A stretch of DNA of 64,000 nt from Mesorhizobium sp. M00.F.Ca.ET.216.01.1.1 (GTDB taxonomy: Bacteria; Pseudomonadota; Alphaproteobacteria; Rhizobiales; Rhizobiaceae). Location of the stretch: NCBI RefSeq assembly GCF_004010325.2, contig NZ_SADR02000001.1, positions 206,239 through 270,238 on the forward strand. Reading direction: 5' to 3'. A model generated the notes under the pieces. The model was not told where the DNA came from. It was given only the letters and a program-made list of their open reading frames with translations, and searched no databases. Below, piece after piece: positions 41,165-48,795 of the stretch (the first letter of the stretch is position 1; the number at the start of each line of letters is the position of its first letter). The translations under genes were made by a program, and so were the position numbers.

Positions 41165-41353
41165 GCAGAGAAGCCCCGTTGCGGGCTATTTCTTGACCGC
41201 CGCGGCGACTTCCGCCGCGAAGTCGGTCTCTTCCTTCTCGATGCCCACGACCATCTTCTCGATGATCGCTTCCGGCTTGCCGGACTGGCGCGCCTGGTCG
41301 GCGAAGATCGCCTTCTCGTGCTCGACCGCAGCAGGGTCGAGTTGTTCGGTGGT
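41081..41353. repeat. Left copy of the lysR-3' / tsf-3' junction duplication
   Basis: This stretch spans the last 84 bases of the LysR gene, the spacer, and a 3' fragment of tsf on the minus strand. It is a diverged direct repeat of 46633-47115. It differs from that copy by lacking a palindromic element and by a 156-base in-frame deletion inside the tsf part. The two copies bracket the acyl-transfer cassette. Confidence 0.9.
41186..41353 (-). pseudogene. Truncated 3' fragment of tsf
   Basis: On the minus strand this reads the end of EF-Ts: [18 protein letters not shown], then [15 protein letters not shown] joined directly to [20 protein letters not shown]-stop. Relative to the complete tsf at 46792-47715 it has lost everything upstream and an internal block of 52 codons ([10 protein letters not shown] through YLRFALGE), with one substituted Val at the join. 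It has no start or promoter and cannot encode EF-Ts. Confidence 0.88.
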
Positions 41354-41458
41354 CCGCCGCTCCGGCGCGTCGGCTTGACGTTGGACATGCTACATCGCCT
41401 GCGCTGCGGTGACGGCGATGGCCGCCGGTGCCGCCTATCCTCTCGCTCTCGTAGCCTT
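41347..41458 (+). repeat. Partial duplicate of the 5' end of the SGNH-like gene
   Basis: From CGGTGGTC at 41347 to about 41458 the sequence repeats 41823-41935, the membrane-helix segment of the next gene, with a few substitutions and one missing base. The join with the tsf fragment falls in CGGTGGT, which is present in both parent sequences (tsf GTTCGGTGGT and the gene TGCGGTGGTC), so a seven-base microhomology marks the junction. Confidence 0.85.
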
Positions 41459-41753
41459 CTATTAGAGCCTGCTGCGACAGTCGCGGCCTGCTCCCGGCAA
41501 CCAGGGATTTGCACGCGGAGGACCGCCCCGTGACCGTGCACGACATCGAATTTCAAGTTAGCCGGTGACAAAAAAGAATGCAGCAGGCTAGCCGCCTCAA
41601 CGCCGTATGCGCGTCGTCCGCTGACGCCGGAACACGCGCGTGTTTGATAAGGAACTAGAGATCCGTATTGGGGAAAAACCTGTCGTCACGATCAATTCGT
41701 CAACGGGTACCTTCCATGGGTGATGACCACGTACCGATCTATTCCGGCAGGTA
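41459..41753. other. Unassigned junction sequence before the acyl-transfer cassette
   Basis: About 295 bases with no protein-like frame. AGCCTGCTGC (41466-41475) and GCAGCAGGCT (41580-41589) form a ten-base inverted repeat enclosing 104 bases. That could be the ends of a small non-autonomous element, but no target-site duplication is evident. The promoter of the cassette must lie here or further left; candidate hexamers are not convincing. Confidence 0.5.
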
Positions 41754-42803
41754 GTGACGAAACATTGTCGCGCCCTTCGGTTTGAGTCGCCTGGCATGCT
41801 GATGAGACAGCTTTCGATTCTGCGGTGGTCGGCCGCTCAGGCGCGTCGGCTTGACAGTTGGACATGCTACATCGCCTGCGCTGCGGTGACGGCGATGGCC
41901 GCCGGTGCCGCCTATCTTCTCGCTCTCGTGGCCTTAGAGAGGGGCGGTTGGCTACCACCACCAGCGTTCACCAACAACCTCTGTGCCGATGCGAAGCTCG
42001 CTTTTCTGCGCGATCACCCACCGAAAGCGCCGACGGAGCTCATCCTCGGATCGTCGGCCGCCTGGCGTGGTATCGCGAGCGAGGAAATCGTCCGACGGCA
42101 TCCGACCGCCAGGCCGCTCAACGGTAGCTTCTGCGGGCTGCAGGTCAATCAGACCGCGTTCGTCGCCGACTATCTGCTGCGCCGGTACCCGAGTGTGCAG
42201 AGCGTTCTACTCCTGCTCAGCCCGATCGACATGGACACGTGCAGCGGCACCGATGCGCGCTTGTTCGACAGGCGCGACGTCGATGCCTATTTGGCAAGCA
42301 AAGGTCCGGTCTGGAGCTATTACTTCCGCTATTTCGATCCTGTCTCGCTGGTCCGCAACGCGAGCCTCGTCAAGGCCGCGCGCGAAGACAGGCTCCCCTT
42401 CTATTCGCTGATCTTCACGCCCTACGGCGACGGTCCGCAGACCACCGATGCCAGCCGCAAGCTCGACATCGGACTCTTCGACACCATCGATCCGGCCTGC
42501 GTGCCGTCGCTGCGGAGACTGGCGCGGACGATCGCCGATGGTGGGCGGCGGCTGACCGTGGCGTCCCTCCCGCTGCTATCGGCCGGGGTCGAGCGCTCCG
42601 ACCCGACGGGTGCGATCCACGACCACATGGTGCGAGAGGTCAAGAGCGCCGTCGTCGGAACGAACGCCGTTTTCTGGGACGGCGAGCGCTTCGCGCAGGT
42701 GGACCCCGGCGACTTCGTCGATCCCATCCATCTGCGCTGGACGGGTGCTCGACGCTTCACGAGACAGCTCGTCGCAGCCACCGGCTTCGGTGCTGTGAAG
42801 TGA
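41754..42803 (+). CDS. Membrane-anchored SGNH-hydrolase-like protein, probable partner of the MBOAT acyltransferase
   Basis: About 349 residues: one helix near the N terminus ([26 protein letters not shown]), then a periplasmic domain with SGNH-like blocks ELILGSSAAWRGI (G99-S100-S101, block I) and DPIHLRWTGARRF (D323 and H326, Ser-Asp-His type block V). AlgJ/AlgX, PatB and DltD are proteins of this kind that complete O-acyl transfer with an MBOAT partner. MBOAT follows after 16 bases. The start is uncertain: GTG at 41754 or ATG at 41796/41802. The family is not recognised exactly; the role is inferred from motif and context. Confidence 0.7.
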   Translation: MTKHCRALRFESPGMLMRQLSILRWSAAQARRLDSWTCYIACAAVTAMAAGAAYLLALVALERGGWLPPPAFTNNLCADAKLAFLRDHPPKAPTELILGSSAAWRGIASEEIVRRHPTARPLNGSFCGLQVNQTAFVADYLLRRYPSVQSVLLLLSPIDMDTCSGTDARLFDRRDVDAYLASKGPVWSYYFRYFDPVSLVRNASLVKAAREDRLPFYSLIFTPYGDGPQTTDASRKLDIGLFDTIDPACVPSLRRLARTIADGGRRLTVASLPLLSAGVERSDPTGAIHDHMVREVKSAVVGTNAVFWDGERFAQVDPGDFVDPIHLRWTGARRFTRQLVAATGFGAVK

Positions 42804-42819
42804 TGGCGGAATAACCGAC

Positions 42820-44382
42820 ATGCTGTTCAACTCCGCCATCTTCCTTCTTGGCCTGTTGCCGATTGCTCTAGCCGGGTTTTTTGCCCTTGGGCTCGCGGGT
42901 CGGCGCAAGCTCGCGATCGTCTGGCTTACGCTTATCTCGCTAGTCTTCTATGGTTGGTGGAACGTGGCTTACGTGCCGCTGCTGCTGGCCTCCATTGTCG
43001 TCAACTATGCGGTCGGCGCCATACTCACGCGGCGGAAGGTGAAGAGCCTCCTGATCGCCGGCATCACTCTCAACCTGCTTCTCCTCGGCTACTACAAATA
43101 TGCCGGTTTTCTTGTGGTCACGGTCAGCGACGTGCTCGATCTGGGCCTCCCCGTTCCGACGATCCTCCTTCCCTTGGCGATCTCGTTTTTCACGTTTCAA
43201 CAGATTGCGTATCTTGCCGATGCGTACGAGGACGTTGCGGCGGAGCGTAGCTTTGCCAATTACTGCCTGTTCATCACTTTCTTTCCGCACCTGATTGCCG
43301 GGCCCATCACGCATCACAAGGAGATGATGCCGCAGTTCGACGACGCGCGGATTTTCAAGCCGCAACCGCAGATGTTGGCACTCGGCGGCACGGTCTTTGT
43401 CGTCGGCCTCTTCAAGAAGGTGATCATCGCCGACACCATCGCCTTGTGGGCAAACCCGGTATTCGCCGCCGCCGGCAAGGGCGACGCATTGCAGATGTTC
43501 GAGGCCTGGGGCGGCGCGCTCTCGTATATGCTGCAGATCTATTTCGACTTTTCCGGATACTCGGACATGGCGATCGGCCTCGGTATGCTGTTCGGCATCC
43601 GTTTGCCGTTCAACTTCAATTCGCCGCTCAAGGCGCGCAACATCATCGACTTCTGGTCGCGTTGGCACATGACCTTGACTCGATTCGTGACCGCCTACAT
43701 CTACAATCCCTTGAGTTTGAGCCTGACACGCCGCTGGCTCGCGAGCGGCACTCCGGGCCTGCGGCGCGGCAAGACCAGCCCTGCTGCCTTCGCCGTTCTT
43801 CTCGCCCTGCCGACGATCCTGGCGATGGTGATCATTGGCTTGTGGCATGGCGCCGGCTGGCAGTTCGCCGCCTTCGGCCTAGTGCACGGGCTCTTTCTCA
43901 CCATCAACCATGGCTGGCGGATGCTCAAGATGCGCTGGCAGTGGCGCGTCGACAGCGACCGGCCGATCCACTTCGTCCCGTCGGTTCTGATGACGATGGG
44001 TTGCGTCATGGTCGGGCTCGTGTTCTTCCGTTCTCCGGACCTCGCGACGGCGTTTCACCTCTTGCGCTGCATGGCCGGCTTCAACGGGCTCGGCTTCCAC
44101 TCCTCGGAACTCCTGGATTGGGACACGGTGCAGCTACAGCTCCTGCTGTTGACGATCGTCTGGTTCCTGCCGAACGTCCAGGAATGGTTGCGCCGCTACG
44201 AGACCGGTCTCGGACAGGTAGACCCGGCGACGTGGCTCGATCGCAAGTTGCGCCTGGACAGTCGGATGTTTGCCTTGCAGCCGACGCCGGCGTTTGCCGT
44301 CGTCACCGGCCTGATCGGTTTTCTGGCGGTCACGCGGACGCTGTCGGCCGCACCCACCATGTTCCTCTATTTTCAATTCTAA
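42820..44382 (+). CDS. MBOAT family O-acyltransferase (AlgI/DltB-like)
   Basis: 520-residue polytopic protein with about ten or more helices. It shows MBOAT features: LPLAISFFTFQQIAYLADAY, FFPHLIAGPITHHKEMMPQF, LQIYFDFSGYSDMAIGLGMLFGIRLPFNFNSP, DFWSRWHMTLTRF, and the catalytic-His segment IIGLWHGAGWQF (H343) with a second His at 356 (LVHGLF). AlgI and DltB relatives move acyl groups across the inner membrane onto alginate, peptidoglycan or teichoic acid. The neighbouring ACP suggests that the donor is an acyl-ACP, as DltB uses a carrier-protein thioester. The acceptor is unknown. Confidence 0.9.
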   Translation: MLFNSAIFLLGLLPIALAGFFALGLAGRRKLAIVWLTLISLVFYGWWNVAYVPLLLASIVVNYAVGAILTRRKVKSLLIAGITLNLLLLGYYKYAGFLVVTVSDVLDLGLPVPTILLPLAISFFTFQQIAYLADAYEDVAAERSFANYCLFITFFPHLIAGPITHHKEMMPQFDDARIFKPQPQMLALGGTVFVVGLFKKVIIADTIALWANPVFAAAGKGDALQMFEAWGGALSYMLQIYFDFSGYSDMAIGLGMLFGIRLPFNFNSPLKARNIIDFWSRWHMTLTRFVTAYIYNPLSLSLTRRWLASGTPGLRRGKTSPAAFAVLLALPTILAMVIIGLWHGAGWQFAAFGLVHGLFLTINHGWRMLKMRWQWRVDSDRPIHFVPSVLMTMGCVMVGLVFFRSPDLATAFHLLRCMAGFNGLGFHSSELLDWDTVQLQLLLLTIVWFLPNVQEWLRRYETGLGQVDPATWLDRKLRLDSRMFALQPTPAFAVVTGLIGFLAVTRTLSAAPTMFLYFQF

Positions 44383-44397
44383 GGGGCTATCGACACG

Positions 44398-44652
44398 GTG
44401 GACGAGATCTATGAGCGGTTGGAGCCGATCTTCCGGGAACTCTTCGACGACGACGACCTGATCGTCACCCCGCAGCACACGGCGAAGGATGTCGAAGGAT
44501 GGGACAGTATGATGAACGTGCAGCTCATGCTGAGCATCGAGCGGGCGTTCAAGGTGCACTTCTCGGCCAGCCAGATCGCCTCCTTGGGCAGTGTTGGTGA
44601 GCTCGCTGCGCTGATCCAACGCATGCTTGATCAAGCTGCACCCGGGAGCTGA
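44398..44652 (+). CDS. Acyl carrier protein of the cassette
   Basis: 84 residues with an acidic four-helix ACP pattern. The phosphopantetheine Ser37 is in the motif VEGWDSMMNVQLMLSIE, close to the consensus D-S-L/M. FkbH-associated ACPs commonly have this GWDS form. It starts with GTG at 44398, after AAGGGG. It lies 15 bases after the MBOAT gene and two bases before the FkbH-like gene, so it is surely in one operon with them. It is distinct from the housekeeping fatty-acid ACP, which is not in this window. Confidence 0.9.
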   Translation: MDEIYERLEPIFRELFDDDDLIVTPQHTAKDVEGWDSMMNVQLMLSIERAFKVHFSASQIASLGSVGELAALIQRMLDQAAPGS

Positions 44653-44654
44653 AC

Positions 44655-46559
44655 GTGAGTTGCGACCTTTTTCTAGACCTCGCTTGGCTGCCGAGGCCAC
44701 CAGCCGAGTTCAAGGACATGTGCCGTCGCCTCACGGGTAGCGCGTCCGGTGCTGCGATCCAGCTCCTCGCGTCGTTCGCCCTCGATGCGACCCAGTCGAC
44801 GCGCCTGGCCCGCATCATCCGTGCGCTGCAGGAGCCGGGCCGGCCGCTGCCACCGTTGACGCCGATGAAGCTCGGCGTCCTCGCCAACGGCACGATCGAT
44901 CTCGTGATACCTGCCCTCGTCGCCGGTGCCGCCCGGCACGGGATCCTGCTGGAGTGTGTCACCGCCGATTACGGGCTGTTCGCCCAGGAAGCGCTCGACC
45001 CCCGTTCCAGGGTCAGGACGGCACGGTGCGATGCCGTGCTGCTCGCCCTCGACTATCGCGCCTTTCCCTTCGCGCCCTCGCCTGGGGATGCAACGGCCGC
45101 GGCCACCAATGTCGAGGAGGCGATCGCCTTCCTAAACCGGATCCGCGAGGGAATCGCCGCCTGCGGGGCGGTCTGCATCCTGCAGACCTTGGCACCGCCG
45201 GCCGAGGCGCTGTTCGGCAGCATGGATCGCTCCCTGCCCGGCGCGCTGCGCCATCTCATCGAAGGGTTCAACCGCCGTCTTACAGCAGGGCTCGAAGGCA
45301 CGGCCGACGTGCTGCTCGACGTCGCCGCCATCGCCGAAACCGTCGGTCTCGCCCACTGGCATTCGCCGAGCCAATGGAATCTCGCGAAGTTGCCCTTCGC
45401 CGACAGTTGCGTTCCGCTCTATGCCGACCATGTCGGACGGCTCTTGGGGGCGATGCGGGGCAAGGCCCGCCGCTGCCTCGTCCTCGACCTCGACAATACG
45501 CTCTGGGGCGGCGTCATCGGCGACGACGGCCTGCACGGGATCATGCTCGCCGAGGGCGACGCCGTAGGCGAGGCGTATCGAAGCGTGCAGCGCCTGGCAC
45601 TCGCCTTGCGCGAGCGCGGCATCGTACTCGCCATATCGTCCAAGAATACCGAGGAGGTGGCGAGGCGCGTCTTTCGCGAGCACCCGGAAATGCTGATCCG
45701 TGAGGAGCAGATCACCGTCTTCCAGGCGAATTGGGACGACAAGGCGACGAACATCAAGGCGATTGCCGGCGCCCTCTCGCTCGGGCTCGACTCGATGGTG
45801 TTCCTGGATGACAATCCGGTCGAGCGGGGGCTAGTGCGGCAGATCCTGCCCCAAGTGGCGGTGCCCGAACTGCCTCATGATCCGGCCTTGTACGCACGCA
45901 CGCTGGCGGCCGCGGGATATTTCGAAGCAACGGCCTTCTCGGACGAAGACCGCAGGCGCGTCGCGTACTATGAGCGCAATGCGCGTCGTGTGGCGCTGCA
46001 GGAGCGGGCGGGCGATATCGATTCCTATCTCACCTCGCTCGATATGGAGATCACCTTCAGACCGTTCGATCTCACCGGCCGGTCGCGGATAGCCCAGTTG
46101 ATCAACAAGTCCAATCAGTTCAATCTGACCACCCGGCGCTATACGGAGGCCGACGTGGCGGCGGTCGCGCGCGATCCGACATGCGCGACGCTCCAGGTCC
46201 GTCTCGCCGACAGGTTCGGCGACAACGGCATGATCAGCGTGATCATTTGCCGTACGCTGCCGGGCTCGACCTGGGAGATCGATACCTGGTTGATGAGCTG
46301 CCGGGTGCTGGGACGACGGGTCGAGCAAATGGTGCTGCGCGAGATCCTGCAGCAAGCGCGCGAGGCCGGGATCAGTAAGGTCGTCGGTGTCTACCGGCCG
46401 ACGGACCGCAACGCCATGGTGCGCGACCACTATGCGAAGCTGGGCTTCACGCAGATCGAGGACGACGGCACTAGCCGGTGGATGCTCGATACGGCGACGG
46501 AGATCGAGCCTGCGCCGATGCGGGTTCATCGGACGTCGCCGGCAGACCTCCATGCTTGA
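44655..46559 (+). CDS. FkbH-like HAD-IIIC phosphatase/acyltransferase
   Basis: 634 residues: an N-terminal SGNH-like region (about 70-260), an FkbH-type HAD domain with motif I VLDLDNTLWGGVIGDDG (D278 and D280) and DSMVFLDDNPVERGLVRQ, and a C-terminal GNAT-like region (about 480-620; RLADRFGDNGMISVIIC). FkbH enzymes load glycerate from 1,3-bisphosphoglycerate onto an ACP and dephosphorylate it to glyceryl-ACP. The GTG start at 44655 has GGGAG six bases upstream. With the ACP just before it, the likely product is glyceryl-ACP or a related hydroxyacyl-ACP. No polyketide synthase or dehydrogenase adjoins. Confidence 0.9.
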   Translation: MSCDLFLDLAWLPRPPAEFKDMCRRLTGSASGAAIQLLASFALDATQSTRLARIIRALQEPGRPLPPLTPMKLGVLANGTIDLVIPALVAGAARHGILLECVTADYGLFAQEALDPRSRVRTARCDAVLLALDYRAFPFAPSPGDATAAATNVEEAIAFLNRIREGIAACGAVCILQTLAPPAEALFGSMDRSLPGALRHLIEGFNRRLTAGLEGTADVLLDVAAIAETVGLAHWHSPSQWNLAKLPFADSCVPLYADHVGRLLGAMRGKARRCLVLDLDNTLWGGVIGDDGLHGIMLAEGDAVGEAYRSVQRLALALRERGIVLAISSKNTEEVARRVFREHPEMLIREEQITVFQANWDDKATNIKAIAGALSLGLDSMVFLDDNPVERGLVRQILPQVAVPELPHDPALYARTLAAAGYFEATAFSDEDRRRVAYYERNARRVALQERAGDIDSYLTSLDMEITFRPFDLTGRSRIAQLINKSNQFNLTTRRYTEADVAAVARDPTCATLQVRLADRFGDNGMISVIICRTLPGSTWEIDTWLMSCRVLGRRVEQMVLREILQQAREAGISKVVGVYRPTDRNAMVRDHYAKLGFTQIEDDGTSRWMLDTATEIEPAPMRVHRTSPADLHA

Positions 46560-46632
46560 AGGGCATTGCACTCACCATGGTGCCCAAAGGCTGCGATGAG
46601 GACGATTTCAAATTCTCGATGGAGTGGCGGCC

Positions 46633-46715
46633 ATGGCGCCGAAGCTCAGGGCCTTCATCGACACCGCACAAGAAATCGGCCGGGCATCTTGCGGACACCC
46701 GGCCGAGCTGCCTGA
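46633..46715 (+). pseudogene. Remnant of the lysR 3' end
   Basis: Reads MAPKLRAFIDTAQEIGRAS, identical to the C terminus of the LysR protein ending at 41164. A one-base deletion (GCATCTTGCGG against GCATCCTCGCGG) then shifts the frame. No upstream part of lysR is present: homology begins abruptly at ATGGCGCCGAAGCT. It marks the right border of the inserted cassette. Confidence 0.85.
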
Positions 46716-46739
46716 GCAGAGAAGCCCGTTTTGTTTTTT

Positions 46740-46782
46740 GCAATTCCCAGGGAAAACCGCGGCGCACTTTTCCTGGAATTGC
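46740..46782. repeat. Palindromic repeat element beside the tsf stop codon
   Basis: GCAATTCCCAGGGAAAA pairs, with two bulged bases, with TTTTCCTGGAATTGC around an 11-base loop (CCGCGGCGCAC). I recall stems ending in GGAATTGC with inner TTTTCC as frequent intergenic repeats in rhizobial genomes; this cannot be counted here. The corresponding site in the left copy (41171-41186) lacks it. Confidence 0.7.
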
Positions 46783-46791
46783 CCCAGGGGG

Positions 46792-47715
46792 CTATTTCTT
46801 GACTGCGGCGGCGACTTCCGCCGCGAAGTCGCTCTCTTCCTTCTCGATACCCTCGCCGAGCGCGAAGCGCAGGTAGGCCGATATCTTGGCCGGCGCGCCG
46901 ATCTCCTTCTCGGCATCCTTCAGTGCCTTCTCGACGGTGATGTCAGGATTGAGCACGAACGCCTGCTTGAGCAGCACGACCTCTTCGTAGAATTTGCGCA
47001 GACGGCCCTCGACCATCTTCTCGATGATCGCTTCCGGCTTGCCGGACTGACGCGCCTGGTCGGCGAAGATCGCCTTCTCGCGCTCGACCGCAGCTGGGTC
47101 GAGCTGTTCGGTGGTTAGCGCCATTGGGTTGGTGGCGGCGACATGCATGGCGACCTGACGGGCGAAGGCGTTAGCGACTTGCGCATTGCCGGTGGTTTCG
47201 ATCGCAACCAGCACGCCGAGCTTGCCGAGACCGTCGGCAACGGCATTGTGGACGTAGGTGGCGACAGCGCCGTGCTCGACGGTGAGCTTGGCCGAGCGGC
47301 GGAAGCCCAGATTCTCGCCGATGGTGCCGACGGCGTCCTTGATGGTCTCGGCGACCGACTTGTCAGAACCCGGATACGGGGCCGCAGCGACGATCTCGGT
47401 CTTGCCGCCATAGGCGAGTGCGACCTTGGCGACGTTGGCGACGATCTCCTGAAAGGCAGCGTTGCGGGCGACAAAGTCGGTCTCGGAATTGACCTCGACG
47501 ATCGCTGCCTCGCGGACGCCGGAATCGACGCCGATCAGGCCCTCGGCCGCAGTGCGGCCGGCCTTCTTGTCGGCCTTGGAGATGCCCTTCTTGCGCAGCC
47601 AGTCGACGGCCTCTTCCATGTTGCCGTTGGTCTCGTTCAACGCCGCCTTGCAATCCATCATGCCCGCGCCGGTCAAGTCGCGGAGTTCTTTGACCTGTGC
47701 AGCCGAAATGCTCAT
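46792..47715 (-). CDS. tsf: Elongation factor Ts
   Basis: Nucleotide exchange factor for EF-Tu. Seen: the N-terminal UBA-like segment [37 protein letters not shown], the core [15 protein letters not shown], and the C-terminal coiled-coil/dimer region. Length is 307 residues, complete. The ATG at 47715 has AGAGG upstream. It follows rpsB in the standard order, but pyrH is displaced by the inserted segment. Its 3' end is the right-hand repeat of the duplication. Confidence 0.96.
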   Translation of the reverse strand: MSISAAQVKELRDLTGAGMMDCKAALNETNGNMEEAVDWLRKKGISKADKKAGRTAAEGLIGVDSGVREAAIVEVNSETDFVARNAAFQEIVANVAKVALAYGGKTEIVAAAPYPGSDKSVAETIKDAVGTIGENLGFRRSAKLTVEHGAVATYVHNAVADGLGKLGVLVAIETTGNAQVANAFARQVAMHVAATNPMALTTEQLDPAAVEREKAIFADQARQSGKPEAIIEKMVEGRLRKFYEEVVLLKQAFVLNPDITVEKALKDAEKEIGAPAKISAYLRFALGEGIEKEESDFAAEVAAAVKK

Positions 47716-47810
47716 TGTCGCCTCTTTGTTTAAATGCACCGACGCACCATCGATTCTCGATGATGCGCCCGGCGTCGGTAGCGCTTAGCGCGCCAAGATA
47801 TTGGAAAGAT

Positions 47811-47831
47811 GAAGGCCGACTGTCGGCCTTC
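47811..47831. terminator. Intercistronic hairpin between rpsB and tsf
   Basis: GAAGGCCGAC-T-GTCGGCCTTC, a perfect ten-base stem located five bases after the rpsB stop codon on the minus strand. It lacks a T run. In many bacteria a hairpin here partly terminates or stabilises the rpsB transcript, setting the S2 to EF-Ts ratio; that role is inferred. Confidence 0.65.
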
Positions 47832-47835
47832 GTTA

Positions 47836-48618
47836 TTATGCTTCCGGGGTCTCGGCCGCCGGGGTCGGATCGAGCACCGGCTCGACTGGAGCCTCGACCG
47901 CAGCGCCGATGTCGACGCCGAGCGCGCCCTGCTGGCGAGCGATGCCGTCGATCGCAGCCTTGGCGATCAGATCGCAATAGAGCTGGATGGCGCGGGCCGC
48001 GTCGTCATTGCCCGGGATCGGGAAGTCGATCTTGTCCGGGTCGCAGTTGGAATCGATGATGGCGACGACCGGGATGCCAAGACGCTTGGCCTCGAGGATG
48101 GCGATCGCTTCCTTGTTGGTGTCGATGACGAACATCAGGTCGGGCGTCGAGCCCATGTCCTTGATGCCACCCAGTGCCTTGTCGAGCTTCTCACGCTCGC
48201 GATCGAGGTTGAGGCGCTCCTTCTTGGTGAGGCCCTGGGCCTCGCCGGCCAGCATCTCGTCGAGTTTGCGCAGGCGCTGGATGGAATTCGAGATCGTCTT
48301 CCAGTTGGTCAGCATGCCGCCGAGCCAGCGGGAGTTGACATAGTACTGAGCCGAACGCTGTGCGGCATCGGCGACGATGTCGGACGCCTGGCGCTTGGTG
48401 CCGACGAACAGCACGCGGCCGCCCTTGGCGACGGTGTCGGAAACCTGCTTCAGCGCCTGGTGCAGCAGCGGCACCGTTTGGCTGAGGTCGATGATGTGGA
48501 TGTTGTTGCGGGCGCCATAGATGTAAGGCGCCATCTTCGGGTTCCAGCGGTGGGTCTGGTGGCCGAAGTGAATGCCAGCTTCCAAAAGCTGGCGCATGCT
48601 GAAATCAGGCAGAGCCAT
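47836..48618 (-). CDS. rpsB: 30S ribosomal protein S2
   Basis: Small-subunit protein. Family match through the full length: [63 protein letters not shown] and [25 protein letters not shown]. Length is 260 residues, with an acidic Pro/Ala tail as in other rhizobia. The ATG at 48618 is set by the family start. Promoter-like hexamers lie about 130 bases upstream. Confidence 0.97.
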   Translation of the reverse strand: MALPDFSMRQLLEAGIHFGHQTHRWNPKMAPYIYGARNNIHIIDLSQTVPLLHQALKQVSDTVAKGGRVLFVGTKRQASDIVADAAQRSAQYYVNSRWLGGMLTNWKTISNSIQRLRKLDEMLAGEAQGLTKKERLNLDREREKLDKALGGIKDMGSTPDLMFVIDTNKEAIAILEAKRLGIPVVAIIDSNCDPDKIDFPIPGNDDAARAIQLYCDLIAKAAIDGIARQQGALGVDIGAAVEAPVEPVLDPTPAAETPEA

Positions 48619-48747
48619 TCTTAGTTCCTTTCCGGTTAGCCTCCACGGACACAGGCATTTTTGGACTCTTGTCCTCAAACGCCACCGGAGGTTTCAGCCG
48701 GATTTCTCCCGGGCAGACACCAAAGTCCGTGTGTGGAATGAGCGCGC

Positions 48748-48775
48748 ATATAGAGGGGATGCGCGACAAACGCAA
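48748..48775 (-). promoter_or_regulatory. Probable promoter of rpsB-tsf
   Basis: On the minus strand TTGCGT (48775-48770) and CTATAT (48753-48748) are separated by 16 bases, close to the sigma-70 type promoter of Alphaproteobacteria. It would give a leader of about 120 bases before rpsB, long enough for S2 autoregulation. Confidence 0.5.
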
Positions 48776-48795
48776 GCGCTGTGGCGGCTCGTCGC

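Larger units (their letters stand above)
46633..47115. repeat. Right copy of the lysR-3' / tsf-3' junction duplication
   Basis: Direct repeat partner of 41081-41353. It contains the lysR remnant, a GC-rich hairpin (CGGCCGGG 46677-46684 / CCCGGCCG 46698-46705), a palindromic element at 46740-46782 and the 3' third of the complete tsf gene. Homology ends at CGGTGGT near 47115. Confidence 0.9.

Noticed and set aside
38443-46791. Genomic island with integrase or transposase
   Set aside because: No integrase, transposase, tRNA or att-like site was found. The flanking lysR/tsf duplication is the only border signal.
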